44,209 bases of DNA from Acidocella aminolytica 101 = DSM 11237 (GTDB taxonomy: Bacteria > Pseudomonadota > Alphaproteobacteria > Acetobacterales > Acetobacteraceae): NCBI RefSeq assembly GCF_900129125.1, contig NZ_FQVJ01000031.1:1-44209 (forward strand), in the 5' to 3' direction. Below the pieces are notes generated by a model, which worked only from the letters and a program-made list of their open reading frames with translations, made no database searches and was not told where the DNA came from. Every line of letters starts with the position of its first letter. Within the stretch, counting starts at the first letter, position 1. This document shows positions 6,014 to 14,975 of the stretch, piece after piece. Made by a program: the position numbers and the translations under genes.

Positions 6014-6407
6014 CCGGGAGCCGAATGTTGCTGCCGCGTGCAAAGCGGCCAAGGTGGGCCGGTCTGCAATCTACGCCCTGAAGCGAGAGAATGAAGAATT
6101 TTCGGAGCTTTGGGATGAGGTGATGCAGACCGCCGTTGACGATCTTGAGGGCGAAGCCTTCAACCTTGCGCGTCACGGCACGCTTGAGCCGGTGGTAAGC
6201 GCGGGCAAGCTGATTTTTGACCCTGACACTCGCAAGCCGATGTTTGTGAAAAAGGTTATTCCCGCGCTGATTTTGCGCCTTCTGACTGCGCACCGGCCCG
6301 AGAAGTACGCGCCGCAGCCGTCCGGGCAAGCGGCGCTACCGTTTGAGCTTACCCCTGACCCTGAACCCACGCCGGATGAAGCCGGGCCGTCAAAGCCCCT
6401 GCTCTAA
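5958..6407 (+). CDS. terS: Terminase small subunit
   Basis: A 149-residue protein from the ATG at 5958 (AAGG 8 nt upstream). Residues about 5-45 form a helix-turn-helix ('AAFIAALSREPNVAAACKAAKVGRSAIYALK') followed by 'ELWDEVMQTAVDDLEGEAFNLA' and, near residue 95, 'LRLLTAHRPEKYAP'. That order is typical of small terminase subunits of tailed phages, which bind the packaging site and present DNA to the large subunit. The large subunit follows two genes on. The tail after residue 110 is Pro/Glu-rich. Confidence 0.8.
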   Translation: MQGVKISARQKAAFIAALSREPNVAAACKAAKVGRSAIYALKRENEEFSELWDEVMQTAVDDLEGEAFNLARHGTLEPVVSAGKLIFDPDTRKPMFVKKVIPALILRLLTAHRPEKYAPQPSGQAALPFELTPDPEPTPDEAGPSKPLL

Positions 6408-6432
6408 CTCCGGCGCAACCGGAGTTATCGAA

Positions 6433-6813
6433 ATGGCGAAATTTAAAGCAGGCGACAAGGTTTATTGGGCTGGCACCCGAAAGGGCGGGACTCCGGGTGG
6501 GATGTGGACGGAGGGTAAAGCTTATGCGGTCAATTCCGACGACAGCATTACCGTTTTTGACGATGACGGCAGGCGGTGGTGGGCCGGGGTTAGAGGTGCC
6601 GTCAACGAGTTTAGCCTAACACCACAGGAACCAGTCCCCGCGCGGGCGAAGGCGCCAGCGTTAGTCACCCCGGCGGGATTAGCCGCAATCCAGGCTTGGC
6701 TTGATGAAAGTGGGGCGGAACACCTCTCCCCTGGCGACCGCTGCGCCGCCGATCTCATGGACGCGCTCGGAGTCACATGGCGCAAGCGCAGCTATGAAGC
6801 CGCGTTGAAGTAA
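6433..6813 (+). CDS. Hypothetical protein between the terminase genes
   Basis: A 126-residue protein from the ATG at 6433 with GGAG 8 nt upstream. The first 60 residues look like a small SH3-like beta barrel ('FKAGDKVYWAG', 'MWTEGKAYAV', 'ITVFDDDGRRWW'), followed by a Pro/Ala linker and a helical C-terminus. Such folds are seen in small nucleic-acid-binding phage proteins, but I do not recognise the family. Confidence 0.65.
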   Translation: MAKFKAGDKVYWAGTRKGGTPGGMWTEGKAYAVNSDDSITVFDDDGRRWWAGVRGAVNEFSLTPQEPVPARAKAPALVTPAGLAAIQAWLDESGAEHLSPGDRCAADLMDALGVTWRKRSYEAALK

Positions 6814-6855
6814 TCGCCGCGAGGGCCAACTCGTCGCGGCTCTCACGGAATAATA

Positions 6856-8172
6856 ATGGCAAGAATCCGACCACTACCACCACCTGAACAGATCAGCTTA
6901 ACCCATAAACAATCAAATATATATCAATGGGGTTTTCAGCCGGAGGCTCGTTTCAGGACGGCGGTATGTGGGCGGCGCTTCGGCAAGACTTACCTTGCCG
7001 CGCGCGAAATGAAGCGGGCCGCGCAACTCGCGGCAAAATGGTCCGTTCATCCTGACAATGAAATTTGGTACGGCGCGCCCACCTTCAAGCAGGCAAAGCG
7101 CGTTTTCTGGCCTCGTCTCAAGCGTGCAATTCCGGCGCATTGGGTAGAACACAAAAACGAAAACGAGTGCCATCTAACGACTGTGGCCGGGCATACGCTG
7201 CGAATTGTAGGGCTTGACCTATATGACAATTTGCGCGGGTCCGGCCTTTTCTTTTTCATTGGCGACGAATGGGCGGACGTTCCACCGCAGGCGTGGATTG
7301 AAGTTGTTTCGCCCATGCTTTCGACGGCGCACGGGCACTCTCTGAAAATTGGCACGCCCAAGGGCTTTGACCATTTTTATGACGAGTACGTTTTAGGCCA
7401 GGAAGGCGGAGAGGTAGATCATAAGTCCTGGCATTACACCACCCTTCAAGGTGGCAACGTGCCGCAAGCAGAGCTTGAACGCGCCAAGCGCATTTTGGAT
7501 GCGCGGACGTATGAGCAGGAATATGAAGCGGGTTTCGTAACCTATAGTGGGCGCGTCATTTACGCTTTTGACCGCAAGCTTCATGTGCAAGATTGCCCAT
7601 ATAAGCCGGAGCTTCCGGTTTATATTGGTATGGACTTCAACCTGAATCCCATGTCTGCAACCGTGTGGCAGGAATATGGTGGTGCGATCAGGCAGATTGA
7701 CGAAATTATCCTGCCCACCTCCAACACAGACGACATGAGCGACGTTATAGCGCATCGGTATGGGCGGCCATCCTTTACGCCGGGCGAGATTGAGGTGGGT
7801 CATATTACGGTTTACCCGGACCCTGCCGGAGCGCAAAGCCGCACCAGCGCGCAAGGCCGTACAGACATTTCTATTCTGAGGGGGCGCGGTTTTAGCGTCA
7901 TGGCAATGTCTAAAGCGCCCCTTATCCGTGATCGCATCACAGAGACAAACGCCCGCTTCCGCAACGCGGCGGGCGATATTCGCGCCTATGTTGACCCGTG
8001 CTGCCTTCAAAGCATCAAGGCTTATGAAAAGCAAACATACGTTGAAGGCACGAATGACCCCGACAAAAAGAGCGGGTTTGACCATATCGTTGATGCAACG
8101 GGTTACTTCATCTATGGCCGCTTTGCTTACAAACCCGCCCGCTTTAACCAGGGCTTCAATATAGGGCGGTAG
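6856..8172 (+). CDS. terL: Terminase large subunit
   Basis: A 438-residue packaging motor. The N-terminal ATPase has a Walker A motif, CGRRFGKT (38-45), and a Walker B, FFFIGDE (132-138), with coupling motif GTPKG (166-170). The C-terminal RNase H-like nuclease begins at 'YIGMDFN' (Asp260) and includes 'YPDPAG' and 'FDHIVDATGYF' near the end. It cuts and translocates phage DNA into the prohead through the portal. Length is normal. It lies in the usual order terS, terL, portal. Confidence 0.95.
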   Translation: MARIRPLPPPEQISLTHKQSNIYQWGFQPEARFRTAVCGRRFGKTYLAAREMKRAAQLAAKWSVHPDNEIWYGAPTFKQAKRVFWPRLKRAIPAHWVEHKNENECHLTTVAGHTLRIVGLDLYDNLRGSGLFFFIGDEWADVPPQAWIEVVSPMLSTAHGHSLKIGTPKGFDHFYDEYVLGQEGGEVDHKSWHYTTLQGGNVPQAELERAKRILDARTYEQEYEAGFVTYSGRVIYAFDRKLHVQDCPYKPELPVYIGMDFNLNPMSATVWQEYGGAIRQIDEIILPTSNTDDMSDVIAHRYGRPSFTPGEIEVGHITVYPDPAGAQSRTSAQGRTDISILRGRGFSVMAMSKAPLIRDRITETNARFRNAAGDIRAYVDPCCLQSIKAYEKQTYVEGTNDPDKKSGFDHIVDATGYFIYGRFAYKPARFNQGFNIGR

Positions 8173-8173
8173 C

Positions 8174-8350
8174 ATGCTGACATTTTGGGATTACGCGCAT
8201 GAGGCGGAGCAAGAGTTTTTAAGCTACCTGCGCCGTGCGTTGTGGGCTTGCTTTTGGCTGTTTGTGGCGTGTGTGGCGCTTTCCGAGGCACCGCAACCGC
8301 CGCGTGGCACAGCATTGCCGCCGGTTGTCCATCATGACGGGAACGGTTGA
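8174..8350 (+). CDS. Small single-span membrane protein
   Basis: A 58-residue ORF that fills the gap between terL and the portal gene. AGGGCGG lies just before the ATG and the TGA is 3 bp short of the portal ATG. Residues about 21-37 (ALWACFWLFVACVAL) form one membrane segment; the rest is charged at the N-terminus and Pro-rich at the C-terminus. Function unknown; the tight packing in the operon supports translation. Confidence 0.6.
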   Translation: MLTFWDYAHEAEQEFLSYLRRALWACFWLFVACVALSEAPQPPRGTALPPVVHHDGNG

Positions 8351-8352
8351 GC

Positions 8353-9855
8353 ATGGATTGGCTTTCCCTCAAGAAAACAATGCCGCAAGACAGAGACTTT
8401 TCGGAGCGCACCCGTGACTTGGTGGCGCTTGGGGCGGTGCTGGATGGAACGCAGTATGACCATATAGCTTATGCGTTCAGCGAGGAAACAAACGGCTCTA
8501 ATGAGTATGTGCCGCTTGACCAGCGCCGCCCGTCCATCAAGACGAATCTTTGCCGGATTGTGGTTGATGATGCCGTTTCGTTGCTGTTCAGCGAGGGTCA
8601 TTTCCCTTCGGTGCAGGCGAAAGACCAGAACACAGCCGACGCGCTAAATCGCATTATAAAGGCCCGGCAGTTGAATAGCGTCATGATCGAAGCGGCAACG
8701 CTCGGCTCCGTTGGCTCCGTTGCCATCTTGATGCGCGTGTTGAAGCGCAAGCTATTCTTTTCAGTTTTGCCCACGGCTTACTTGATGCCGGAGTGGCTGG
8801 CTGATGACCCCGGCACGCTTAAATCAGTGCGTGAGCGCTACAAGGTTGCACCGGCAGACTTGATCGAACGCGGATATGATGTTGACCCCAAGGGCGGCTT
8901 GCATTGGTTTCAACGTGTTTGGGATGACAATGCGGAAACGTGGTTTCAACCCTGGCCCGTTCGTGGCACCCCGAAGGACTTTGAGCCGAAGGTTGATGAA
9001 AAGCGCACAGTGACACATGCGCTTGGGTTTTGCCCTTTTGTTTGGATTAAGAACCTTCCGGGGGGCGAGGGTGTTGACGGGGCTTGCACTTTTAAGCCAG
9101 CGATAGACACGGTAATTGAGGGCGACTATCAAATGTCGCAGGCCGGGCGCGGGCTGAAGTACAGCAGCGACCCAACCCTTGTGTTGAAGGACATGGCGGC
9201 GGGGACCGGCGCGGCTCCCCAGCGTACCGGCGGCGCGGCCCGTATGCTCTCCATTCAACCGGAGAGTGACGCAAAACTCTTGGAAATCAACGGCACAGCC
9301 GCGCAAGCTGTTCTTGAGCATTTCAAGGCACTTCGAGTGCTTGTTCTTGAGATTATCCACGGAAACCGGACGGATGCAGACCGGCTTTCTGCCGCCAGTT
9401 CAGGCCGCGCCATGGAGCTGATGAACCAATCGCTTGTGTGGCTGGCCGACCGGATGAAGATTACTTATGCGGAGGGCGGACTTTTGGCCCTTCTCCGCAT
9501 GATATGCCGCGCCTCCGCAGCGGTGAAGGACGGCCTTATAATCTGTGCGGATGGTGATGACGCCTCTACGGCGGAGGTTGTGGAAAATCTCGACCTTGCA
9601 GGAATATCCTTACGCTGGCCGCCCTGGTACGCACCGACGCACACGGACAAGCAAGCCCTCACAACCGCACTGAAGGTTGCGGTTGGTGGCGGGATATTAA
9701 GCCGGGAAACGGCTGTTTCAGTACTGGCGCCCCTCTACGATATTGAGGACGTGCAGGCAGAATTGACAAAGATTCTCGCTGACCAGAAGGCGGAGGATGC
9801 GCGCGTGAAATCTCAGGCCGCAACTGTTACGGCTAACGAAAATGTGCCCGAATGA
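8353..9855 (+). CDS. Portal protein
   Basis: A 500-residue protein of the SPP1 gp6-like portal family, judged by position after terL, length and features such as 'RRPSIKTNLCRIVVDDAVSLLF' near the N-terminus and 'SSGRAMELMNQSLVWLADRM' after the long middle. It forms the dodecameric ring at the capsid vertex through which DNA passes. An in-frame TTG lies at 8347, but the ATG at 8353 is preferred. The stop overlaps the next start (ATGA). Confidence 0.88.
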   Translation: MDWLSLKKTMPQDRDFSERTRDLVALGAVLDGTQYDHIAYAFSEETNGSNEYVPLDQRRPSIKTNLCRIVVDDAVSLLFSEGHFPSVQAKDQNTADALNRIIKARQLNSVMIEAATLGSVGSVAILMRVLKRKLFFSVLPTAYLMPEWLADDPGTLKSVRERYKVAPADLIERGYDVDPKGGLHWFQRVWDDNAETWFQPWPVRGTPKDFEPKVDEKRTVTHALGFCPFVWIKNLPGGEGVDGACTFKPAIDTVIEGDYQMSQAGRGLKYSSDPTLVLKDMAAGTGAAPQRTGGAARMLSIQPESDAKLLEINGTAAQAVLEHFKALRVLVLEIIHGNRTDADRLSAASSGRAMELMNQSLVWLADRMKITYAEGGLLALLRMICRASAAVKDGLIICADGDDASTAEVVENLDLAGISLRWPPWYAPTHTDKQALTTALKVAVGGGILSRETAVSVLAPLYDIEDVQAELTKILADQKAEDARVKSQAATVTANENVPE

Positions 9856-10115
9856 GTGACGGGCGCACGCTTTGGGGGTTGGCGATGGAAGCCCCCTTGT
9901 GGCCTACGGGGCATGTGAACAATGCGCCCCCTGAAAGGCTTATGGATTTCCTGCGTGAGCATTTTCGCAATCCGCAGGACTTTACCCTTGGCGATTTGAC
10001 GGCGCTTGGCGGCCTTGTGTCGCGGGCTATCCACCTCATCAAAAACCCGCCGCCGGATGGCCCGGCGCCCCCGCCTGACGGCGGCAGCGCGGCGCCCATG
10101 ACCCTCGCGGCATAG
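9852..10115 (+). CDS. Hypothetical protein after the portal
   Basis: An 87-residue protein whose ATG overlaps the portal stop (ATGA), so it is translationally coupled. The N-terminal two thirds look folded, and the last 25 residues are Pro/Gly/Ala-rich. I do not recognise it. A head-assembly accessory role follows only from position. Confidence 0.6.
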   Translation: MSDGRTLWGLAMEAPLWPTGHVNNAPPERLMDFLREHFRNPQDFTLGDLTALGGLVSRAIHLIKNPPPDGPAPPPDGGSAAPMTLAA

Positions 10116-10135
10116 CAGAGCAGGAAATAAGACGC

Positions 10136-10750
10136 ATGTTCAAGTTTGGTTATCCCTTCGGACCTCAGATTTTGCGAGAGAATGAAGGCGGCGGCGGAAA
10201 TGGCGGCGGCGGTAGCGATGACGCCAACCGCGCGGGCGACCCCGTGGAAATTGACGGTAGGCTTCGGGAACCCACCCGCTACGAGCGCAGCCTACGCGGG
10301 CGCGTGTCCGCTGCGGAGCAGGCGGCCCGCGACGCGCAGGCCAAGGCTGAAGCCGCCGTTCAGGCCGCACAGCAGGAACGGGACGCAGCGGTTGCCAAGG
10401 TCCGCACGGACGGCGAGGCACGGTTAATTCGCGCTGAATTGAAGGCGGAGGCCGTCAAAGCTGGCATCCGTGACCTGAGCGACCTTGCAAGCGTGGATGT
10501 GTCCGGCCTGAAGTTGAATGAAGCGGGCGACCTTGAGGGCGCGGCGGAGTTCATTGCCAAGCTGAAGGAAACCAAGGCCCATTGGTTTGCGGAAGCAACC
10601 GGAGCGGCGAAAGGCACTACCTCTAACACCGAAAAGGCACCTGGTCAGACTAAGACCATAGGCGCCGGTGGTGAAGGTAAGAACGCGCGGGAGATGACCT
10701 CCGAGGAATACGCCGCCGCGAAAGCGGCTCTGATGCGCCGCCGCCGCTAA
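10136..10750 (+). CDS. Capsid scaffolding protein
   Basis: A 204-residue protein. After a Gly-rich N-terminal segment (about 17-27) comes a long Ala/Glu/Gln-rich coiled coil (about 50-110), a short helical part, then a disordered linker and a very basic C-terminus ending RRRR. This outline, directly upstream of the major capsid gene, fits phage scaffolds, whose basic tail contacts the coat protein. No prohead protease gene is visible nearby, so the scaffold may leave intact. AGGA stands 9 nt before the ATG. Confidence 0.8.
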   Translation: MFKFGYPFGPQILRENEGGGGNGGGGSDDANRAGDPVEIDGRLREPTRYERSLRGRVSAAEQAARDAQAKAEAAVQAAQQERDAAVAKVRTDGEARLIRAELKAEAVKAGIRDLSDLASVDVSGLKLNEAGDLEGAAEFIAKLKETKAHWFAEATGAAKGTTSNTEKAPGQTKTIGAGGEGKNAREMTSEEYAAAKAALMRRRR

Positions 10751-10778
10751 CCTGCGCAACCATCCACCAACACAACGC

Positions 10779-10800
10779 GCCCCGGTCTCCGGGGCTTTTT
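10779..10800 (+). terminator. Terminator-like hairpin between scaffold and capsid genes
   Basis: GCCCCGG and CCGGGGC form a perfect 7-bp stem with a 3-nt loop, followed by TTTTTATTT. Located 13 bp before the capsid ATG, it would cut or stabilise transcripts so that scaffold and coat levels differ. Confidence 0.75.
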
Positions 10801-10812
10801 ATTTGAGGCCCT

Positions 10813-12213
10813 ATGGCAATTTCTGATTTTCCCACCGCCCTGCAACCCATCATCCAGCAGGGCTTTTTGGAGCGCGAGTTTGAGCAAGGTTTGCGTGCAG
10901 CCGTTGCTTATCGCGCGATTGCTGACCGCGAGGATTTTCCAAACGGCATTGGCGAAACCATCACCAAGACCCGCGCCGGTCTGAAGCCGACTGTTACCAC
11001 TCCGCTCAATTCCGCCTCCAATACCGGCCTGGATAACGGCATGAATCCAGGCAATAACACGTTCCCGGTTGAGCAGTTTACGCTCAGCCTAAACCTGTAT
11101 GCTGTCTCGGGCGACCTGAATACGGTTACAACCCGTGTTGGCATCGTGGGGCAGTTCTTGCAGAACGCCCTGACCAATGGCGATCAGGCCATGCGCAGCC
11201 TTGACGAATTGGCGCGCAACGCTCTGTTTGGCAGCTATTTTAATGGTAACACCCGCGTTACCACGACCCTAGCCGCCGCTGGACCTTCGATTGCCGTGGA
11301 TGATATTCGTGGATTTACGCAGGTTCCGGGCGTTGCCGCCCTTGGAACCGTAGCCAACGCATCGCCCGGCGCGGGCGTTAACCCCTCCCCCACATGGGTG
11401 CCGGTGGGCGCAAGCAACCCTCTCACGGTAACGGTTGGTTCAAACACTTATGAGGTGGTTGGCTATACGGTTGATGCTAACAACACCTCAAGCCTGAAGT
11501 TTTTGGGCGGAGTTTCTGGTACGCTGACCCTCTCCGGCAACGTGACTGTTGCGGACGGGACCGCAGGGAACACCGTGCAGGCTGCTAACGCTTCCACCGT
11601 TCTGCGGCCAAATGCGCGCGGGAACAGCTCTTTGTTGCAGGCTGGTGATGTGTTCACCATGAGCGACATTCAGGACGCGGTTGCGTTCTTGGGGGCGAAC
11701 GGCGTTCCCCGAATTGAGGGTGCATATAACTGCTATTTGGATTCCTATAGCTCCCGGCAACTTTTCTCTGACCCGGATTTCCGGCAGCTTTTCCAGGGGG
11801 CGACCTCATCGAATGACGTGTTCAAATATGGGCGCGTGAGCGACATGCTGGGCGTGCGGTTCATTCCCACTACGCAGGCCCCCGTTCAGGCGCACCCCAG
11901 CATTGCGGGTCTGAAAATCCGCCGCCCCATCATCTGCGGCCAAGGCGCCTTGATTGAGGGCGATTTTGAGGGCATGGCGGACCCGGACCACGCGGACCAG
12001 GGAGGGCGCGGCCCGGTTGAGGTTCACATGGTTGACAATGTGGCGATGACCACCCGTGCCCCCATGGACCGGCTCGGCCAGATCGTTGCTCAGTCTTGGT
12101 ACTGGATTGGCGGTTTCTGCGTTCCTTCGGACGTGACTACCAGCCCGACCACCATCGGGACCGCCAGCAATTCCAGCTACAAGCGCGCGGTTATTGTTGA
12201 GCATGTTGGCTAA
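10813..12213 (+). CDS. Major capsid protein
   Basis: A 466-residue protein identified by position after the scaffold and by composition. The N-terminal arm and core ('AISDFPTALQPIIQQGF', 'ETITKTRAGL') and the C-terminal core resume around an inserted Thr/Val/Gly-rich beta region at about residues 190-285, which looks like an insertion domain of an HK97-fold coat protein. No cleavage site or protease is evident. The stop overlaps the next start (TAATG). Confidence 0.85.
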   Translation: MAISDFPTALQPIIQQGFLEREFEQGLRAAVAYRAIADREDFPNGIGETITKTRAGLKPTVTTPLNSASNTGLDNGMNPGNNTFPVEQFTLSLNLYAVSGDLNTVTTRVGIVGQFLQNALTNGDQAMRSLDELARNALFGSYFNGNTRVTTTLAAAGPSIAVDDIRGFTQVPGVAALGTVANASPGAGVNPSPTWVPVGASNPLTVTVGSNTYEVVGYTVDANNTSSLKFLGGVSGTLTLSGNVTVADGTAGNTVQAANASTVLRPNARGNSSLLQAGDVFTMSDIQDAVAFLGANGVPRIEGAYNCYLDSYSSRQLFSDPDFRQLFQGATSSNDVFKYGRVSDMLGVRFIPTTQAPVQAHPSIAGLKIRRPIICGQGALIEGDFEGMADPDHADQGGRGPVEVHMVDNVAMTTRAPMDRLGQIVAQSWYWIGGFCVPSDVTTSPTTIGTASNSSYKRAVIVEHVG

Positions 12214-12431
12214 TGGCGAGGCCGCGTAAGCAAGGTTTGGAAGGGGCGTCGGACACTCCGGCGCCTGACATTCCGCTAATGTCTCGGGGGCGTGTGGCGA
12301 AACACACGCCCCTCATTTTCCGGGGGCGGCACCTGCAATTTCGTCCGGGCGTTGAGTTTACGGCAGAGCGCGAGTTGCGTGCGGCTCTTGATGAGAGTGG
12401 CGCTGACGTTGATTGGAGTAATGACGCATGA
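12213..12431 (+). CDS. Small paralogous head protein A
   Basis: A 72-residue protein whose ATG overlaps the capsid stop. The C-terminal half ('LIFRGRHLQFRPGVEFTAE') is clearly related to that of the next gene ('LIYKGRPLSFRNGIAFTAD'), so the pair comes from a tandem duplication. The N-terminus is basic and Pro-rich. Position suggests a minor head or decoration role; the family is unknown to me. Confidence 0.65.
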   Translation: MARPRKQGLEGASDTPAPDIPLMSRGRVAKHTPLIFRGRHLQFRPGVEFTAERELRAALDESGADVDWSNDA

Positions 12432-12664
12432 CGCAAGCCACACACGGCGCCACCATCGTTCAGGGTGGAATGGTCAGCGATCAAGCCACAACGGCACAGA
12501 TTCTTGCGCTGGCTACGCCCGGCATGTCCACGGGCACGCCCACCTCAGATTTTACTCTCATCTATAAGGGGCGGCCTCTCAGCTTTCGTAATGGCATTGC
12601 CTTCACGGCGGACGCAATGCTGAAGGCGGCAATGGCGGGGCAGCCGGTAACGTGGAGTTCTTAA
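12428..12664 (+). CDS. Small paralogous head protein B
   Basis: A 78-residue protein, ATGA-coupled to the previous gene and related to it over the last 40 residues (shared pattern LI-aromatic-basic-GR-x-L-x-FR-x-G-hydrophobic-x-FTA). The N-terminal half differs. Function unknown; possibly a capsid-associated protein. Confidence 0.65.
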   Translation: MTQATHGATIVQGGMVSDQATTAQILALATPGMSTGTPTSDFTLIYKGRPLSFRNGIAFTADAMLKAAMAGQPVTWSS

Positions 12665-12667
12665 CGG

Positions 12668-12991
12668 ATGGCCGTAGGCGCTAATCAACCGTTTAAGGGC
12701 GTTGACAGCCAAGCGATCGCTTGCACTGGGGCGCCCGCCAACGCCGCTCTACCCGGCTCGGGCGAGAGCGTTTTAATTTACAACGCGGGCACTGTGGTGG
12801 CCTTTGTGCTGTTTGGAGGCAATGCGGCCTCGGTCTCTGAGCCTCAAACCTACGGATTAGCAATCCCGCCGGGCGGCTCTCGGCTGCTTGGCGTGTCAAA
12901 ATTTGACAATTTCATCGGCGCCGCATTTGCCGCTGATGGAACCGGAACCGGCACGCTCTATGTATCGCGCGGCTCCGGTACGGTTTACTAG
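12668..12991 (+). CDS. Putative capsid-associated protein
   Basis: A 107-residue protein, Gly/Ala/Ser-rich and beta-type throughout, with no charged clusters or membrane segments. It begins 4 bp after the previous gene. Composition and place, between coat and neck genes, suit a decoration or head-surface protein, but this is inference. Confidence 0.6.
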   Translation: MAVGANQPFKGVDSQAIACTGAPANAALPGSGESVLIYNAGTVVAFVLFGGNAASVSEPQTYGLAIPPGGSRLLGVSKFDNFIGAAFAADGTGTGTLYVSRGSGTVY

Positions 12992-12993
12992 CC

Positions 12994-13467
12994 TTGTCCG
13001 GCTCGGCCCCCCCCGCCACCGCATACAGCCCCACAATCTCAACCACGCCAGTAGGCGGCAATTATTCGGCCAACTTCAGCACAGCGGCGCTTGAGGCTTG
13101 GGAAAAGGCAGACGTGCGCAGGTTTTGCGGATACCCGCCCTATGGCGGCGCGGGAATGTCTGGCTTTTGGGGGTTTCGTTTCTTCCAAGCCTACGGCTTG
13201 CTTGAATACCGCATGACAAACCTTGCGCCCTACGAGTTTCAAGTGGTGCGCTATCATCTAAACTACTTGGTGCAGCTTGAAGCGGCGCAGGCCACGGCCT
13301 CAGATAACCTTGACACTAATCAAGCATCTGTCTGGCTGCACAACCAAAACGAAATCCGTGACCGCGCCATTCTGTTTGACGAATGGCGGCGCAAGCTATG
13401 CAATGCCGTGGGTATTCCGCCGGGGCCGCAGCTTGAGGGAGCGGCAACCGGGAGAATCACGATTTAA
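12994..13467 (+). CDS. Putative head-tail connector protein
   Basis: A 157-residue protein starting at a TTG 2 bp after the previous stop; no ATG occurs before residue 55, so the TTG is needed. It is rich in aromatic residues (FWGFRFFQAYGLLEYR) and helical in the second half. Position between capsid and tail sheath genes suggests a neck protein. I do not recognise a named family. Confidence 0.6.
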   Translation: MSGSAPPATAYSPTISTTPVGGNYSANFSTAALEAWEKADVRRFCGYPPYGGAGMSGFWGFRFFQAYGLLEYRMTNLAPYEFQVVRYHLNYLVQLEAAQATASDNLDTNQASVWLHNQNEIRDRAILFDEWRRKLCNAVGIPPGPQLEGAATGRITI

Positions 13468-14108
13468 TGGACGCGGCAACCATCCAGGCGAAAATATGGG
13501 CCGGGTATGGCAAGGCCGCGTCTCGCGTGGGCGCGCTATACCAACAGTTCCGGCCAACAGATCCGTTGGCGCCCATGGCCAAGGCAAAAGGCACCATCTA
13601 CGCGGCTTTTGACGCGGGGAATTACAAATTCAACGCCCCGCAAGGGTATGGCAAGCCAACGTGGCGCGCCCTGTTAGATGGCCGAAGCACCGCCGTAGGC
13701 GATATTCTCAAAGGCGCCGGTGGAACATTCTTCATTGTAGGGCAAGACGCGCTCCTGCCTATCCTTGCCGTGCAGGCAAACGCCACGGTTACGGTTTACA
13801 AGGCGGCTGCACCCGCAGGCTATGGGGTGCAGCCGTATGGGGGCGACGTGGAGGCCACCCGGCAAGAAATCATGGCCGGTTGGCCCGCCTCAATTCTAAG
13901 CGGCTCCCACACCCCGGAAAATGGCCCCGTGGGCTTGCCGGGTGATGCCCGCACCCCCTGGAAAGAGGTTTTGCTCCCGGCCATCGCTGGCGTGACCATC
14001 ACAACCGATAATTTTATCACGGACTCAGCAGGCGCCCGCTTCCAAGTGAGCGATGCGGAGCTAACATCTATGGGATGGCGCCTAGCGGCAACGCAGCGCG
14101 AGGCTTAA
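13467..14108 (+). CDS. Putative neck/head-completion protein
   Basis: A 213-residue protein, coupled to its neighbours at both ends (TAATG overlaps). It is beta-rich, with 'GGTFFIVGQDALLPILAVQANATVTVYK' in the middle. I do not recognise the family; its place in the late operon supports a head-tail joining role. Confidence 0.6.
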   Translation: MDAATIQAKIWAGYGKAASRVGALYQQFRPTDPLAPMAKAKGTIYAAFDAGNYKFNAPQGYGKPTWRALLDGRSTAVGDILKGAGGTFFIVGQDALLPILAVQANATVTVYKAAAPAGYGVQPYGGDVEATRQEIMAGWPASILSGSHTPENGPVGLPGDARTPWKEVLLPAIAGVTITTDNFITDSAGARFQVSDAELTSMGWRLAATQREA

Positions 14109-14965
14109 TGGCTGATATTTCTGACGTTGCGAACGCGCTGGTAAGCGCGTGCGCCGCCGCGATCTATCCCGGCGGCGCATCCGCAAGCGTGACCGGCGCA
14201 AATACGCGGGTCTATTACGGCTGGCCGGTGGCGGAAAATTTGGACAATGACGGCGCGGCAGGCATCGTCAACGTGTCCGTGTTCGCATCCACCAACATGA
14301 CGAAACTTACAACGCGCTATCCGATTGATTGGGGCGCCATGGTCACGGTGCCAACGGTTACACTTACGGCCACCTTGAGCGGGCAAGTCATTACGCTCGG
14401 TGGGACGGGTGGAGCGGGGCAGAATTTTGGAATATTGGCAGGAAATACCGCTTATATTCACTCCGTTACGGCTTCCGATACTCCCGGCACCGTCGCCGCC
14501 GCGTTTGCTGCGGCTCTTGGCGCGGTTGGTGTTACAGCTTCGGGCGACGCAATCACTTTTCCCGCATCCCTTCCCGTGTACGCGGCCCGCGTTGGCGCGG
14601 TGGGGCAATGGCTTGGAGAAATGCGCAGGCAAGAACAGGGTTTTCTTGTAACCGTGTTTGCGCCAACCCCGGCGCTTCGGGATGCCACGGCAGCAGCGAT
14701 TGACGGCGCCTTGGCCGGGGTCAACTGGCTGACGCTGGCGGACGGTTCAAGCGGGCGCCTCCTTTATCACAGCAGCCGCTCAGATGATAAGCCGGGCGTT
14801 GCGACCGTGTGGCGTAGAACGCTGACATATACGGTTGAGTACGCAACAACACAGGCTTTTGCAGCCGCCCAACTGCTTTTTATGGGCCTAACGGTTACGG
14901 CAGATGGGAGCGCGGTGAACATGCCGCCCGGCAATCTGATGCCATCCACAATCATTCAAATTTAA
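14108..14965 (+). CDS. Putative tail completion/terminator protein
   Basis: A 285-residue protein from the ATG at 14108, which overlaps the previous stop. An Ala-rich beginning, a beta-rich middle (about 80-130) and a C-terminal part 'TVWRRTLTYTVEYATTQ' recall tail-terminator proteins that shape the DNA-derived numeric data of many myophage neck modules, just before the sheath. Family assignment is uncertain. Confidence 0.55.
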   Translation: MADISDVANALVSACAAAIYPGGASASVTGANTRVYYGWPVAENLDNDGAAGIVNVSVFASTNMTKLTTRYPIDWGAMVTVPTVTLTATLSGQVITLGGTGGAGQNFGILAGNTAYIHSVTASDTPGTVAAAFAAALGAVGVTASGDAITFPASLPVYAARVGAVGQWLGEMRRQEQGFLVTVFAPTPALRDATAAAIDGALAGVNWLTLADGSSGRLLYHSSRSDDKPGVATVWRRTLTYTVEYATTQAFAAAQLLFMGLTVTADGSAVNMPPGNLMPSTIIQI

Positions 14966-14975
14966 CCGAGGTTTT

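Noticed and set aside
7393-8175. 260-codon minus-strand frame opposite terL
   Set aside because: Shadow of the strongly supported terminase frame; no start signals and no domain.
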